Below, piece after piece: positions 10,109-21,129 of a stretch of DNA of 64,000 bases. The notes beneath the pieces were generated by a model. That model was not told where the DNA came from, made no database searches, and was given only the letters and a program-made list of their open reading frames with translations. The translations under genes were made by a program, and so were the position numbers. Source of the stretch: Plicaturopsis crispa FD-325 SS-3 (Eukaryota > Basidiomycota > Agaricomycetes > Amylocorticiales > Amylocorticiaceae); contig KN832556.1 in assembly GCA_000827205.1 (NCBI GenBank), forward strand, positions 1,051,198 to 1,115,197, given 5' to 3'. How positions within the stretch are numbered: position 1 is the first letter of the stretch; the number at the start of each line of letters is the position of its first letter.

Positions 10109-13100
10109 TCACCAACATGAGCACATCGGTGTGGTATTGATAGTCTCCAGGCGCTTTGAGATAGAAATATAAGATCGACTGCTCCCTGTAAGCGTGCAAT
10201 TCGTGACATACCTCAACAACGACCGTCCTCTTCTGACTGGACGAATCGTCAACTTGCATCCAATCGAGACTCCTGCCACCGTGGCTGCTGGTATGCCCGT
10301 GCCTTTGCAACGACCACCGTGAGCGTGGTGACACCTCGACATGGGACATCGACTTCGACAGGTTCGCCACGTCCTCCTCGTCCTCCTCAACCGACGGGGC
10401 GATGGACACCGACGCAGACGAAGGGACCTCATGGACCACAGGAAGGCCGCCAGGGCTAGCTGGCACAGTCAGATTGCCGTCTGTGCTTCGCCGGGGCACG
10501 CGGATAGGCCGCGTACCCGACGACGACTCCCCGACGTCAACCTCCTCCTCGTCAGTGAAATCTCGCTCCACGCCCAGCCGTTGCAGGCTCGCCTCAACGG
10601 CGTCCAGCCGCTCTAGGTGCTCGAGAACAGTGACACCTGTTGTGCCGGGGTGCACGCGCTGGAACTTGGCGGAGAAGGGGACGGGCCGGTATGCGCCCGT
10701 GGCATCTGTGGACGTCCGGATCATCGGCGGGGGGAACTCACTGCTCGCCCTGCGGTTGTGCGGGCGCGGAGGAAGGGGCACGGTGTTGATGGAGGGTCCA
10801 GGTGAGGCGGACATAGGTCCATTCAGCGGCTCTTCTCCTTCCGCGCCATCCTCGTCGGCGTCGATTTCCACCTCATCGTCCCAGACTAAGACTTTCGTCC
10901 TTCTCGTCAATTCGAGAGGGCCTGCAAAGGTTTAGCGAGGCGCGTGCCCATGACCGAGACGTACTCACCCTCGTCCTGCAAAACATGTCTAATTAGCAAA
11001 TGTCATATGCAAGCCTAGCTAAAAACAGCACATACCGCGTGTCTAAGTGACTGCACGATATTCCAGGCCTGGCCTTTTATTACGGCCAATTGTCTCTGGA
11101 AATCTACATAAACATATATACCCGAGTACATTAACTTCACTTACTCTGAACATCTTCGGATGGAAATCTGGATCGATGGCAAACAGCTTCCGTAGCTGGA
11201 AAGTCGTTTCCTCCCACCACGCCTTGGACGTCAGCAATGGTAGGAAATGGTCGCGCGTCTTCTGGCTAAACGGAAGGCCAATCACGCTGACCGGTAGGTA
11301 CAGCCACCCGTAAGTGTACGATCGCCAGCCCTTTGGATGCTCGTGCGGGAACGAAAGCGAGTTGTCGATAGCGGCAATATGAATATGTGGATGGCGGGTG
11401 TAATTAGAATTGGTCTGCGGTGTACCCGGTCGGGAGGGGCCTGACGACATTTGGGAAGTACTGGGCGTCGACATCCCAGGCGACTGGCCTGGGCCAAGCA
11501 TGGGCTCGCTCCGTCTGAGCTCGCTCATCAGGGGCATCTCTAGTCGAGCGGAACGGGACGGCGCTACGTCTACGAGTTGTTTGTCGTGGTCGGCCTCGCA
11601 ATACTTGATCATATAGTTATCGGCACCACGATCAGTGTTGAGCATGAGATAGTCTGGGCCGATCTTCAGTAAGTAAAAGGACAGAAAAACATAAGCGCCT
11701 ATAACTCCTACCTAGGATCACTAGCCTGTGCAGAGGGCAAACATTTAGCACCGTATGTGTAGGAGCAGCAATCAAAGAATTTACTTCTCCAGCTCCTCTC
11801 GGAAGCTTTGCTGTAAGACCTGAGACCAGTAGAAGGGTCGCTGCGAGTTGCTGTCTTCCGTAGCGTCGAAGAGTACCCGCTCGTCTTCACGGTCGTCGTC
11901 GTCATACATATCCTCTTCCTCGCCAGTCTTACCGCAGATGATCTTCATGGTACTGAGAAGTCGCTTTCCGACATTTCCCCGTCTATGTGAAGAATCGTCA
12001 AACGTGTCCGAGATGGCGCGTCCGGGCCAGGGATGCTTTCGAAGGAACTCGGATGCATCTATGAGAGCAATTCAGACGAATTGCCAGAAATAAACAGTAG
12101 AAATACGCTACGTGCCCTGGAAGCCGTGCAAGAAGTACTGCATACTGCCAATCTTGTCCGGCAAGGGTTTCCCTTTCTTGGCAGCACTTCGGTCAATCCA
12201 GTCATAAAAGAACGCCTGACACAGATATATGAGCTTGAAAAGGTAGTTTGACATTATCAACGAACGGACCTGACTGGACAGCGAAACCAGCTCCGTGCGC
12301 GGGACAATATGCAAGTCTAAGCGCTCATCTAATAAAGAAGCTGCGGCCTCAGATATATAACTAGAACACGCAAGACGTCAATTAGCTGCACTCTTGGGAC
12401 AGAGATCATTCTGAACCTTAGATTTGGGATGAGGCACGCTCTTCCGAACGGGATGATCCACCGGAACTGTCGATGTATCCATTTGGTCGTCTGTCGACCA
12501 TAATGAGCAAACTGTGATACACACAAAACGGGCTCAATTACCTTTGGGTTCATACGCCCATAAGGCTCCTCGTCCTTCGGCTTAAATACACTGACAGGAT
12601 CATACGTATAAGCGCTACTGGATAAAACCTAAGCTCACGACTCACGCGACAGTTTGGACGCGTCCATCAATCTTGGCGCGCGCGAAGTATGATCCTGACG
12701 ATCCCTTCGTAATCATCTTGGGGTGTATGCCATCCAGGATAGCCCTCCGAACTGCTTGCGACAGACTTTGTTCGTAACTTAGCGGTATGAGCTGCGTAGG
12801 CGGTTATTGCACTTACACAGCGAAATCAGCCTTCGTCATAGGCGGCTTGTGATCGAGTGTCTTTGGCTGATGAAGATACGAAAGACATGAGCTTTAGACA
12901 CTTCCGCGAGTCGTTGGGACGCACCGGGAGACCGGAGACAGGTGCTGCGACAGCAGCAACCTGTGGCTCGAAAACGGTCCTCCATATCTCTCGTCGGGAG
13001 TGATCTTCCACTTTCTTCTTCCTCTTGACCTTCTGCGCAATGCCTTCGGTCCACCTACGTACAAAGCATGCATTGACATTGACTGCTACACTCCGTGTGC

Positions 13101-13291
13101 ACAATAGCGGCTCACCTTTTGAAGGCGGTATCTAGCTTGCTAAGGTCGATAGGACCGGGTCTTGACCCCCGTCGCCCGCGCCGCGCAGTTGATTGCACAG
13201 GTGCGGGAAGACCATCGCCGACGTCAGTCTCAGGCTCCTCAGACTCCGCTATGGACTGCGAGAGCGCTTGGTAGCCCGTATGGGAGGGCAT
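10109..13291 (-). CDS. LSB6: Type II phosphatidylinositol 4-kinase
   Basis: Makes PI4P from phosphatidylinositol on Golgi/endosome/vacuole membranes. Fifteen exons: 13291-13116, 13054-12925, 12866-12817, 12777-12646, 12590-12542, 12490-12417, 12360-12270, 12215-12116, 12058-11785, 11725-11712, 11653-11145, 11095-11036, 10975-10969, 10921-10212, 10153-10109; 806 residues. Family blocks are all present: KGSSGSYFAR and VFKPKDEEPYG (nucleotide site), TTKW plus IIPFGRACLIPNL, FYDWIDRSAAKKGKPLP, FLRKHPWPGRAI, DYLMLNTDRGADNYMIKY (catalytic loop), HIHIAAIDNSLSFP and QLAVIKGQAWN. A Ser/Pro-rich insert follows the catalytic loop, and a long acidic tail ends in Cys-Ser-Cys-Trp. Two microexons (14 and 7 nt) and one GC-AG intron are needed to keep the frame. 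It is divergent from MND1 across about 256 bp. Confidence 0.92.
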
Positions 13292-13547
13292 CTAGGAAAG
13301 TCGGCCAACAAAGCAGATATGTTTACAGTTGCAGCAAAGGATAAGGTAGAGAGAGAGAAAGCAGGAAATGGAACTTGAAGCTTGAAGTGCAATTCCAGGC
13401 AGCGGAAGCACATCGCCCCGCCAGTCGTGCTGTTACGTGTAACCCCACAACGGTCACGTTCACGCGCGTTTCTGCAGTCGCGTCGAGACATTTTCTTCAA
13501 CTCGCTTGCCTCCAGACCACCACCATCTCCGTCTGCTATACAAAATA

Positions 13548-14601
13548 ATGGTATGTTTTCCTCCTTTTTATATCATTAATTTTGCTGATCTATACAGGCT
13601 CCTCGAGGACTGTCAGCAGAAGATAAACGCGTCAAACTTCTCGAGATTTTCCATGAAAGCGTTAGTCTGACGCTTCACCATCCTTATGTTAGTTCACTGA
13701 TCATGAACTCTACTAGAAAGACTACTACCAGGTACTTGACACGCTGCAAAACGCTCAAATATTGTTTTGAACATCATGATTAGCTCAAGGAACTGGAAAA
13801 GTTGGGACCAAAGCTGAAGGGTATCGGTGAGTGCCGAACAATGCACGAGTGTTAGCTCATCGTCTCACGCGTTATATCAGTTTCGCAGTCTGTCAAAGAA
13901 GTCTTGCAGTCTCTAGTAGACGACGATCTCGTCCGTGTCGACAAAATCGGGTCGTCCAATTGTACGTCGCGTCGCGTTGCTGCATGTCGTTCGTCACTGA
14001 TCAGTGCATCAAGTCTTCTGGAGTTTTCCGTCAGAACGTGGTGCTATTGTTCGACTCCTTCACACTGTGCCCTTTCCTTCACGTCTGAAGCATTGGTTTT
14101 TATAGCTTCAAAATCGACTCAACACGGTGAAAGAGACGCAGGCCTCTAACCAGGCCCAGCTAGAAGAGATCCAAGCATCCATCATCACCGAAAAGGCCAA
14201 CCGCATAGATAGCGTATGCCCATCTGTATGTCTTCCTCGTGTGCATATTTGACGCGCTATGACTCGCAGCCCAAACGCACGGACGCCCTCGCGAACCTCT
14301 CGGTGCTGAAGGCACAGCTCGACGTGCTCGACAAGGAACTGGGCGAGTACGGCGCCTGCGACCCCGCGCGCGTCGAGGAGCAGAAGCGGGGCGTGACCAT
14401 CGCGCAAGAGGCTGCCATCCGCTGGACGGGTGCGTATCTATCTCTCGCTATCCACCGCTTCATTTCTGCGTTTAACCCGATAGCACTGGTGCAGACAATT
14501 ACGGTGTACTTCTGTCCCATTTCACGCGGCAGAACGGCGTCGACCCGGAGGATATCCGCAAATTCCTGGGCGTGCCGGAGGATTACGAGGATATCTGCTG
14601 A
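13548..14601 (+). CDS. MND1: Meiotic recombination protein Mnd1
   Basis: Partner of Hop2; the heterodimer stimulates Dmc1/Rad51 strand exchange in meiosis. Nine exons: 13548-13550, 13598-13660, 13717-13731, 13784-13826, 13881-13961, 14014-14048, 14106-14213, 14270-14429, 14495-14601; 204 residues, the usual size. The winged-helix N-terminus reads APRGLSAEDKRVKLLEIF, then YQLKELEKLGPKLKGI and VSQSVKEVLQSLVDDDLV, then FFWSFPS. A coiled coil follows (LNTVKETQASNQAQLEEI onward), and the leucine-zipper-like end closes with FLGVPEDYEDI. The start codon is alone in its exon and joins Ala-Pro-Arg after a 47-bp intron. The donor of intron 6 (GTTCG) is the least certain border. Confidence 0.92.
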
Positions 14602-14988
14602 TACGTATTGCTCATGCTTTATTTCGCCCTGCATTCATAACTGCCACCGCATTCAAGACATGGACCCAAGAAATTTCACGGACTCTAGTGTGTTTGTAAG
14701 TACGTTGCTGTTCTGTATTCTTGTTGTATGTAGCCATTTAGATGTATTACCGGCGCTTCTGCGACTTTTGCGATAACTCAATACCGAGGGCGACATAAGC
14801 CACTCACGAACTGGGCCATGTCATTTTGAACGGAGGACATCGAGTACAGAGCAATGCTTCTTCGACGTTCAATGCACCCCAATCAGAACGATAATCTACC
14901 CCTCGTCCGTCGACCTCAGACCTATCATCTCGGTCAACCAAAAAAAATGGACGCATCTTGGAGGAATTTACTCGCCTCAAGACGCGCG
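14602..14988. other. Convergent intergenic region, no gene seen
   Basis: This 387-bp stretch separates the 3' ends of MND1 and the Kex2-type precursor gene. Only short shadow frames are present; nothing further is recognised. Confidence 0.5.
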
Positions 14989-16374
14989 CTAAACTTTACA
15001 CGCCTTCAAGCTGCCGTCCACAATGCATGGCCTCAGAGGGCTAAGAATCACGAGAGCACACACAATCGACGAGTGAGTAGAATAGCCCAATGACGAGACA
15101 TTCCAGCTTACCCAGCAGAAGCCAGTTGGCGCTTGAACCCCTCTTGTTGCAAAACCTGGCATTCAAGGTCGCCCGGGGCGCATGGCAGGAGGTTCGGTGC
15201 ACGTCTGTTCGGGGGGAACATAAACGCTCGGAAATACACAGGCGCCGCAGGGACTCACTTGTCGGCCATGACGGAGCGAAGTTGGCCGCTGGACCCTGCT
15301 TGTTGGAAAACTTGACACCTAAGGTCCCCGGTAGGACACACCGGGTCGAGATTACGTGCATGTTCACTGCCCGTGCTGGAAAAAGAAAATCAGGTAAAAC
15401 GGTAAATGCGATGACGGGGTGACTCACGAGCCAAACAGAGACTCCTCGAGGATGGAAGCGGAGGGGTGAAGCTGCCTTTTGGCCTCGGATACTTGCGAGA
15501 ATTTTTCGCAGAAAACGTCTCCGGGGGCACATGGAGGTGGCGGAGGCCGGGAAACGCAGCTTGGACCATTGCAAAGTATAGGTGCACGCCTTTGAGGGGG
15601 GAGGGTAAGTATGCTACACCTATATCTAGCGCCATAAACTCACCCGCTAAGTGCGCTGTTCCTAAGATCAAGTGCCGGAGTCGGTCAGAAGGAACATGAT
15701 AAATGCATCCATGACATGCTAACTCACACTCCCAAGAGTTTTGCAACCTCTTGATTAGAGAGTTGTCTACACGGTACACGGAATGAGCACCAAGAGACAC
15801 GGAGGAAGTGGAATGACTTCACCGCTTGTCTCCTGTGCGAGCGAGTTCGCATATGTTGTCTCCAGGGGCACAAGGAGGCTTTGGCGGCTGCGTATCACAG
15901 TCCGGACCACCGCATATGAATTCCCGTTTATCTTCAGGCGAGCTGTAGCCGGGAGTCAGCAAGTAGCGTCATACGCGGCACCAGCCTAGTTCGATTGAGC
16001 TTACATGTCTACCAAGGACGGGCTTCCATCCACGGCGAGAGGTCTGTATCGCGTGATGTCAATCAAAAACTCGAAGGCAGACATCAATAGATATGCGTAC
16101 CGTCCGGCCTGAGTGTGGCGCTTGGCCTCGCTCACATGGGAGAACAAGTTACAGAATGCGTCACCGGGAGCGCACGACGGCCTTGGTGCACTGACACAAG
16201 TCTCTCCTGCTGCGCATTCTATGGGCTCACGTCTGTGTAAGACGTGATTCGTTAGGTTTGATGAAGACGGCGGTTTCCGTGTCTCAGGTTCACTGACCTT
16301 CCAAGAGGTGCAGAGAGGGCCCCCGGAAGGGCAAGAAAAATGGCAAGCGTCACGAAGGTGGGAGTGAAATGCAT
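14989..16374 (-). CDS. Secreted Kex2-processed repeat precursor, cysteine-rich
   Basis: Ten exons join in frame: 16374-16298, 16232-16101, 16043-16005, 15942-15823, 15766-15728, 15661-15644, 15589-15428, 15375-15259, 15204-15112, 15040-14989; 282 residues. It opens with a clear signal peptide (MHFTPTFVTLAIFL, then Ala-Leu-Ser-Ala) and is then divided by Lys-Arg pairs, the cleavage site of the Golgi protease Kex2. Four modules carry the string Cys-Ala-Pro-Gly-Asp-x-x-Cys and a fifth a variant (Cys-Pro-Thr-Gly-Asp-Leu-Arg-Cys). Most have one or two further cysteines upstream, and two end Val-Ser-Glu-Ala-Lys-Arg. Secretion and release of several disulfide-bonded peptides are inferred. I know no named family for the module. 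Its leader has a probable intron and a TATA box. Confidence 0.75.
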
Positions 16375-16418
16375 CGTGAATGGAAATTATTGGCTCGTTG
16401 CGGCGTGAACGTTGAACT

Positions 16419-16487
16419 CTGCCCGTCGAGAAGACACAACAGTGAGCGGAGACATAGCAAGTAGCAAAACCTTGGTAAGAAACTCAC
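16419..16487 (-). other. Probable leader intron of Kex2 precursor gene
   Basis: On the minus strand GTGAGT at 16487 and an AG at 16419 bracket 69 bp between the TATA box and the start codon. The second Kex2-type gene shows the same arrangement. This is inferred from splice-site shape only. Confidence 0.4.
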
Positions 16488-16580
16488 TGGTATCCAGTAC
16501 CTGAAAAATCGGAAGTGAAGGAATGAACGTGGAAGCGAATTGAGCTCAGCTGAAGAGACAAGATGGCGCATATAGTTAGT

Positions 16581-16588
16581 CTTATATA
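16581..16588 (-). promoter_or_regulatory. TATA box of Kex2 precursor gene
   Basis: TATATAAG on the minus strand lies about 207 bp upstream of the ATG, or roughly 140 bp upstream in the mature leader if the leader intron is removed. Confidence 0.45.
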
Positions 16589-17572
16589 CCTTTGTGACTC
16601 CAAGTATTTTTAGGCGGGGCTGAAACAAAATGGTACACAAGCTGCGCGCGCATCTTGGAGTTGTCATGGCTGACGCCCGTTGGAGTCCGACGGAACTGTT
16701 GCAGTTCTGGAGAAACGGGCGTCGCGGGAGGGCAGAGTAGTAGCCGACACAGAAAAAGCCGCGGCGTTCCGAGGCGGCGTTGCGCGTTGGGGGTCGCCCG
16801 GGTCACAGCGAAGGACGAGGCGGATTTCGACGGTATATTGTCCCGCTGAGCCCGGAGCATTTATACTGTCAATCCTGGCGTCTGCGGAGAGTTCACAAAA
16901 GAGCTCGGGGATGTGTACGAGGCAATGATTACTGCGGTATTCGGCATCCACTTCGATCAATTCCGAGGGCAAACTTGTAGCAGATTTATAGCGTCTGTTC
17001 AGAGCTTGTAAATTGAACAGGAAGGATATAATTTGGATTAAACACTTACATCTCGAAAAGTCCTGAGTACTGACTGAGTCCATCGACGTCGATTAACGCT
17101 GTACTGGAGTCTGAAAGATGATATCAGCTACTCGAACTTCCAGTCCAGTGGGGATCGAATTGTGAGTAGCGGCATCAGAAGATGCGACGGGTTCGTATAT
17201 TTAGACCTACGCGCAAAATGGACCAAAAGGACGATGATAGTTTTATGAACTCGAAGAGAAGTCGAAAGCTGAGTACATGCTGATTTGACATAGGGTGCGG
17301 CCAACCTCCGAGCCCCTACGCCACCGTCAAATTCAAGGTCCACGTGGCTTGCCGAATTTGGACGCTTATACTGATTCGGACTGATTTTTGGAGTCACCTG
17401 GGTCTCCTCAAACGTTCACGGGACAAGATTCGTTAGTTCGCGAGTCGTGGCGATCGCAATGCCTTGATCATCAATGACTTCGAAATAACCTCACCAATAT
17501 TCGCTTTATTTAAGGATACGTAGAGCTCTCGAAGAGCGGTTCTGGGGAACGCGCGTACTTGCTCTTGCTACG

Positions 17573-19819
17573 ATGTTGCATTTCCTGTCGCTCGTCCTGT
17601 CTCTGACTGCAAGTCGCGTCCTAGCTGCAGCTCCCGAGTCCAAATCGCGTTGTTCGTCTTTCAAGCTTAGCAACTTGTCGGACACGGCCTTGACTGCCGC
17701 GACCTACTATGCCCACGGTGATTTGGTCAACTTGACGAGCTCCGGTGGATATGTCACTTCAAACGATCTAGTGTCGTTCTGCAGTATGTCCATTTGCCGT
17801 AGTAATCACTGACATTGCCGCACTAATTCTGGAATAAACAGGATTGCAACTGACGATTACCACGAACAGTACAGCGAACAGCTCTGCACATACAGAGCTA
17901 TGGCTTCCAGATGCGTGGAACTCGCGTCTTCTCGGCGTCGGGAACGGAGGATTCAGCGGTGGCGTCGTGTACTCGTCCCTCTCCTACGAGGGTATCCAGG
18001 TAAGCTCCTACTGATACTGCCACGCCAGTCTGTATTGATTACTGACTGGCATTTCAGAACGGCTTCGCCAGCTTCAGTACGGACACTGGTCATACAAGCT
18101 CGAGCTCCGACGGATCTTGGGCTCTGGGCAACCCGAATGCTATCGTTGATTTTGGTACGCGCGCGATGCACATGAGCCTTGTGTCCGCGAAGGAGATCAC
18201 GAGGCAATTCTACGGCGAAGCTGCACACCACAGCTACTATCTCGGCTGCAGCACGGGTGGTCGACAAGGGCTGAAAGAAATCCAGACGCATCCGGAGTCT
18301 TTTGACGGGTGAGTCGATATCTTGCAATGGCGCCCAATCTCGACTAAGTAACTGTGAGCTAACAATACCACCTGAACGTTAGGGTTGTCGTTGGCGCTCC
18401 TGCTAATTGGATGTCACATTTACTGCCATGGTAAATGAATGTTCGCAAACAGGAGGGTCATCTCTAATTCCCATCTCGTAGGGAAATTAAGGCTCGCCTT
18501 AATGTGGAACCTGTCAATTCTTCACGGTGGATAACCGCTTCTCAATGGTCTGCCATCCACGACGAAGTCTTGAAGCAGTGCGGTAAGCGGTACTTTTCCT
18601 ATCACACAAACAGATGGAATCCCTGAACGAGGTCCCCCAGACGCTGTCGACGGTGTGTCCGACGGGATCATCTCAAACCCAAGACAATGCAAGTAAGGAC
18701 CTCCCTAAGTCAACAGCTCATGCAATATTTTGACGCGGGGTACAAGCTTCCGGCCCGAAGCTTTGACTTGTCGCCCGAGCGCAAACACGTCGGCGTGCCT
18801 CAATCTCGACCAGCTCGCAGCTCTGCACAAGATCTACAGGGACTACGTCGAAGCAAACAACACCTGGATCTTCTCACGCTACGAGCCCGGTGGTGAACTG
18901 GTGTATTCATCTGCGGCGGGTGTATTTGGGCCCACTGTCTTCCAAATCGGCATTGATTATTACCGATACCTTGTTCTCAAGTCAGTGAGCCCCCTCTAGT
19001 TGTTTCAACTGCCTCTGACGCCTTCAATTGCAGCGACTCATCATGGGACCCGTCTACTCTGGATTACGCAACCATACAGAAGGGTATTGAGGTTAACCCA
19101 GGCCAGATGGATGTGCGTCATCTCTTCAGTACCGTTCAATGATTCGTTCTAACGAATGGCCGTCTGTAATGCACAGGCTGTGAGTCCAAATATCACTGGG
19201 TTTGCCTCCCGCGGGGGGAAGCTGCTGCACTACGTTGGCTGGGCCGATCAGCTCATCGCTCCAGGAAACTCGGTCAGTCCTTTTTGGGTACAATCAAAGC
19301 TCCCACCCCAATTCACAATCATTAAATAGCTGCTATACTACGAATCTGTCGTCGCCAACACGTTGCACTCCTCTACACTCGATCCGGACTCATTCTACAG
19401 ACTGTTCACTGTCCCTGGGATGATTCATTGCTCTGGCGGTGACGGAGCGAATGCCTTCGGAGGCACGGGTCAGGCGGCCTACGGGATGCCCCCAGGGCGC
19501 GCCGACGCATCCCACGATATCATGCGTGCCATGGTTAAATGGGTCGAGCACGACACTGCGCCGAAGGAGCTGATCGCGACAAAATACAACGGAGGTGAGC
19601 ATTTCAGAAGCATGAGCCATTGTCTGCGATATTGACGTTTACAAGACAACGCTACCCTTGGTACCGCATTTACCAGGAAACTATGCATGGTCAGTCTACA
19701 AACCCCTTCCTGAGGCTTCCTTCGCCAATATCTACTGACCTCTCAATATATAGTACCCCAAAAATGCCGTATTTCGCGGCGGCGACAATACCACGGCGGA
19801 CAGCTTTGAATGTGAATAA
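17573..19819 (+). CDS. Secreted tannase / feruloyl esterase
   Basis: Secreted serine esterase that hydrolyses ester bonds of gallic or ferulic acid in plant polymers. Twelve exons: 17573-17783, 17842-17999, 18058-18308, 18383-18430, 18482-18582, 18614-18692, 18747-18980, 19034-19112, 19177-19272, 19330-19594, 19646-19689, 19754-19819; 543 residues. A signal peptide (MLHFLSLVLSL) is followed by the family fold. The nucleophile lies in YYLGCSTGGRQG, the acid in YVGWADQLIAPGNS and the base in PGMIHCSGGDG, so the Cys-Ser...Asp...His-Cys pattern typical of this family is intact. The calcium-loop region (Asp-Ala-Val-Asp-Gly-Val-x-Asp-Gly-Ile) is also present. Tannase versus feruloyl esterase activity cannot be told from sequence. 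Confidence 0.9.
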
Positions 19820-20152
19820 ATATTTCCCAACATCTGTACTGATCCATATACTCTACTATCCGATCACCACACATTGCTTGTATCCTGTGAATCTTCACTT
19901 GAAATTCATCGATCTGCTGTGGCGAACATTGAGTATATATGCGAACTGTACAATGCACATGTGTGGGAGCGCCACCCTGCGCCACCCGCCGCCACCCGCT
20001 CACGTGGGATCCGCTTCCGACGACGCGTCTTGAAGCTTGAAGGTTCGACCAAAGGTCGACTCTGACAATTCTCCTCGTACTTCATCGCGAACGAGTCTTT
20101 CATTGAGCCGCCAAAACACCAGACTGCTATCACCCTTTGACTCCGCTGCAGT
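19820..20152. other. Intergenic region with CACGTG palindrome
   Basis: The 333 bp between the esterase stop and the MYND-protein start contain a tandem CCGCCACC tract followed by CACGTG at 20001-20006, a possible bHLH site. No gene is seen. Confidence 0.4.
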
Positions 20153-21129
20153 ATGTCTGAGAAAAAAGGGCCAACTTTCAAGGGTCAATCCCGCATCACA
20201 AAGCAGTGCCATTGGTGCTCGAAAGCCCAAGAGCCTGGAAAGCCAGCCTTTCAGGCGTGCGCCCGCTGCAAAGAGGTCGGTGACCCTTCTTACCCATGTC
20301 GGCTCTGAACCAACCGCGTGAAATTAGGTCATATACTGCGTGAGGACTCAAGCCCGTCTTCCCGCGACACCCGTACTAATGCCGCACCGTGCATCTCTGT
20401 GAAGAGCAAAGAATGTCAAATCGCGAGTTGGCCTTTGCACAAGGTACGCGTAATCACGCGACAATGTCTTTGACTGACTGAGGAGCGCGCATAGGCGGCT
20501 TGCAAGGCGAGCGTGGCGGCTAGGAAGATGGCCGCCGAGGAACCTGGGCTGGGACAGGCGACGGCGCGACTGAAAAGATGGTAAGCTCTTCTATGTGCAC
20601 GAGCCAGTAACACCTCTCACCGCCCTTTTGCTTAGGCATGGATCGCATACCGTCTCTTTGCGCCACGCAGCGGTCTGTGCTCTGGACCTCGTGAACACGC
20701 CGTCAGAAGCCGACACCAAAGCACTCTTCATCGAGGTGGCGCTGCGGCCGGACCACACTAAGCTGCCGTCAAATGGTAAATATGAAGTGGTTGAGGGTTT
20801 CGAGCTGACTATGGATGAGCTGCATGAGATCTTGTCTTCGCAGCCAACAGGTAAAGCCATTATCGAAGGAGGGATTGCCGGCCACGAGCATATGAAGGCC
20901 AAGGGCAGTCTGGGGGTCGTTACGATCCTTATCAAGGCCGGCGAGGTCGTCGATGTCGTACGAGTGACGCTACCTTCTCAGCAAGGCGCGCGCGAGATGC
21001 TCGTGGCGAACGGTGACTGGAGAAAGGACTGGGTTCGTTTCTGGCATGGTTGCGCGGTCATTCATTGCCTGACATATTTCGCAGGTTGGGTCACTAAAGA
21101 TGGCGTTGTTCATGAACCCGGCCAACTGA
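20153..21129 (+). CDS. MYND zinc-finger protein of unknown function
   Basis: Six exons: 20153-20275, 20328-20339, 20405-20443, 20495-20580, 20636-21032, 21085-21129; 233 residues. The N-terminus is a complete MYND finger: CHWCSKAQ, then CARCKEVIYC, then SKECQIASWPLHKAAC, with all seven cysteines and the histidine. The finger is spread over four exons, one only 12 nt (Val-Ile-Tyr-Cys). The rest is an alpha/beta region typical of mushroom MYND proteins, with no catalytic motif I recognise. If the last intron (21033-21084) is retained the frame runs to 21161 and gives a different C-terminus. Probably a protein-protein adaptor. Confidence 0.75.

Larger units (their letters stand above)
16375..17572. 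other. Divergent promoter region of two secreted-protein genes
   Basis: About 1.2 kb lies between the Kex2 precursor gene (-) and the tannase-like gene (+). It holds the leader intron and TATA box listed separately. A 139-codon minus frame at 16664-17083 has no recognisable motif or splice partners and I did not call it. Long upstream regions are common for regulated secreted proteins. Confidence 0.45.

Noticed and set aside
16664-17083. 139-codon minus-strand open frame between the two secreted-protein genes
   Set aside because: No motif, no convincing splice partners and composition unlike neighbouring exons; most likely chance.
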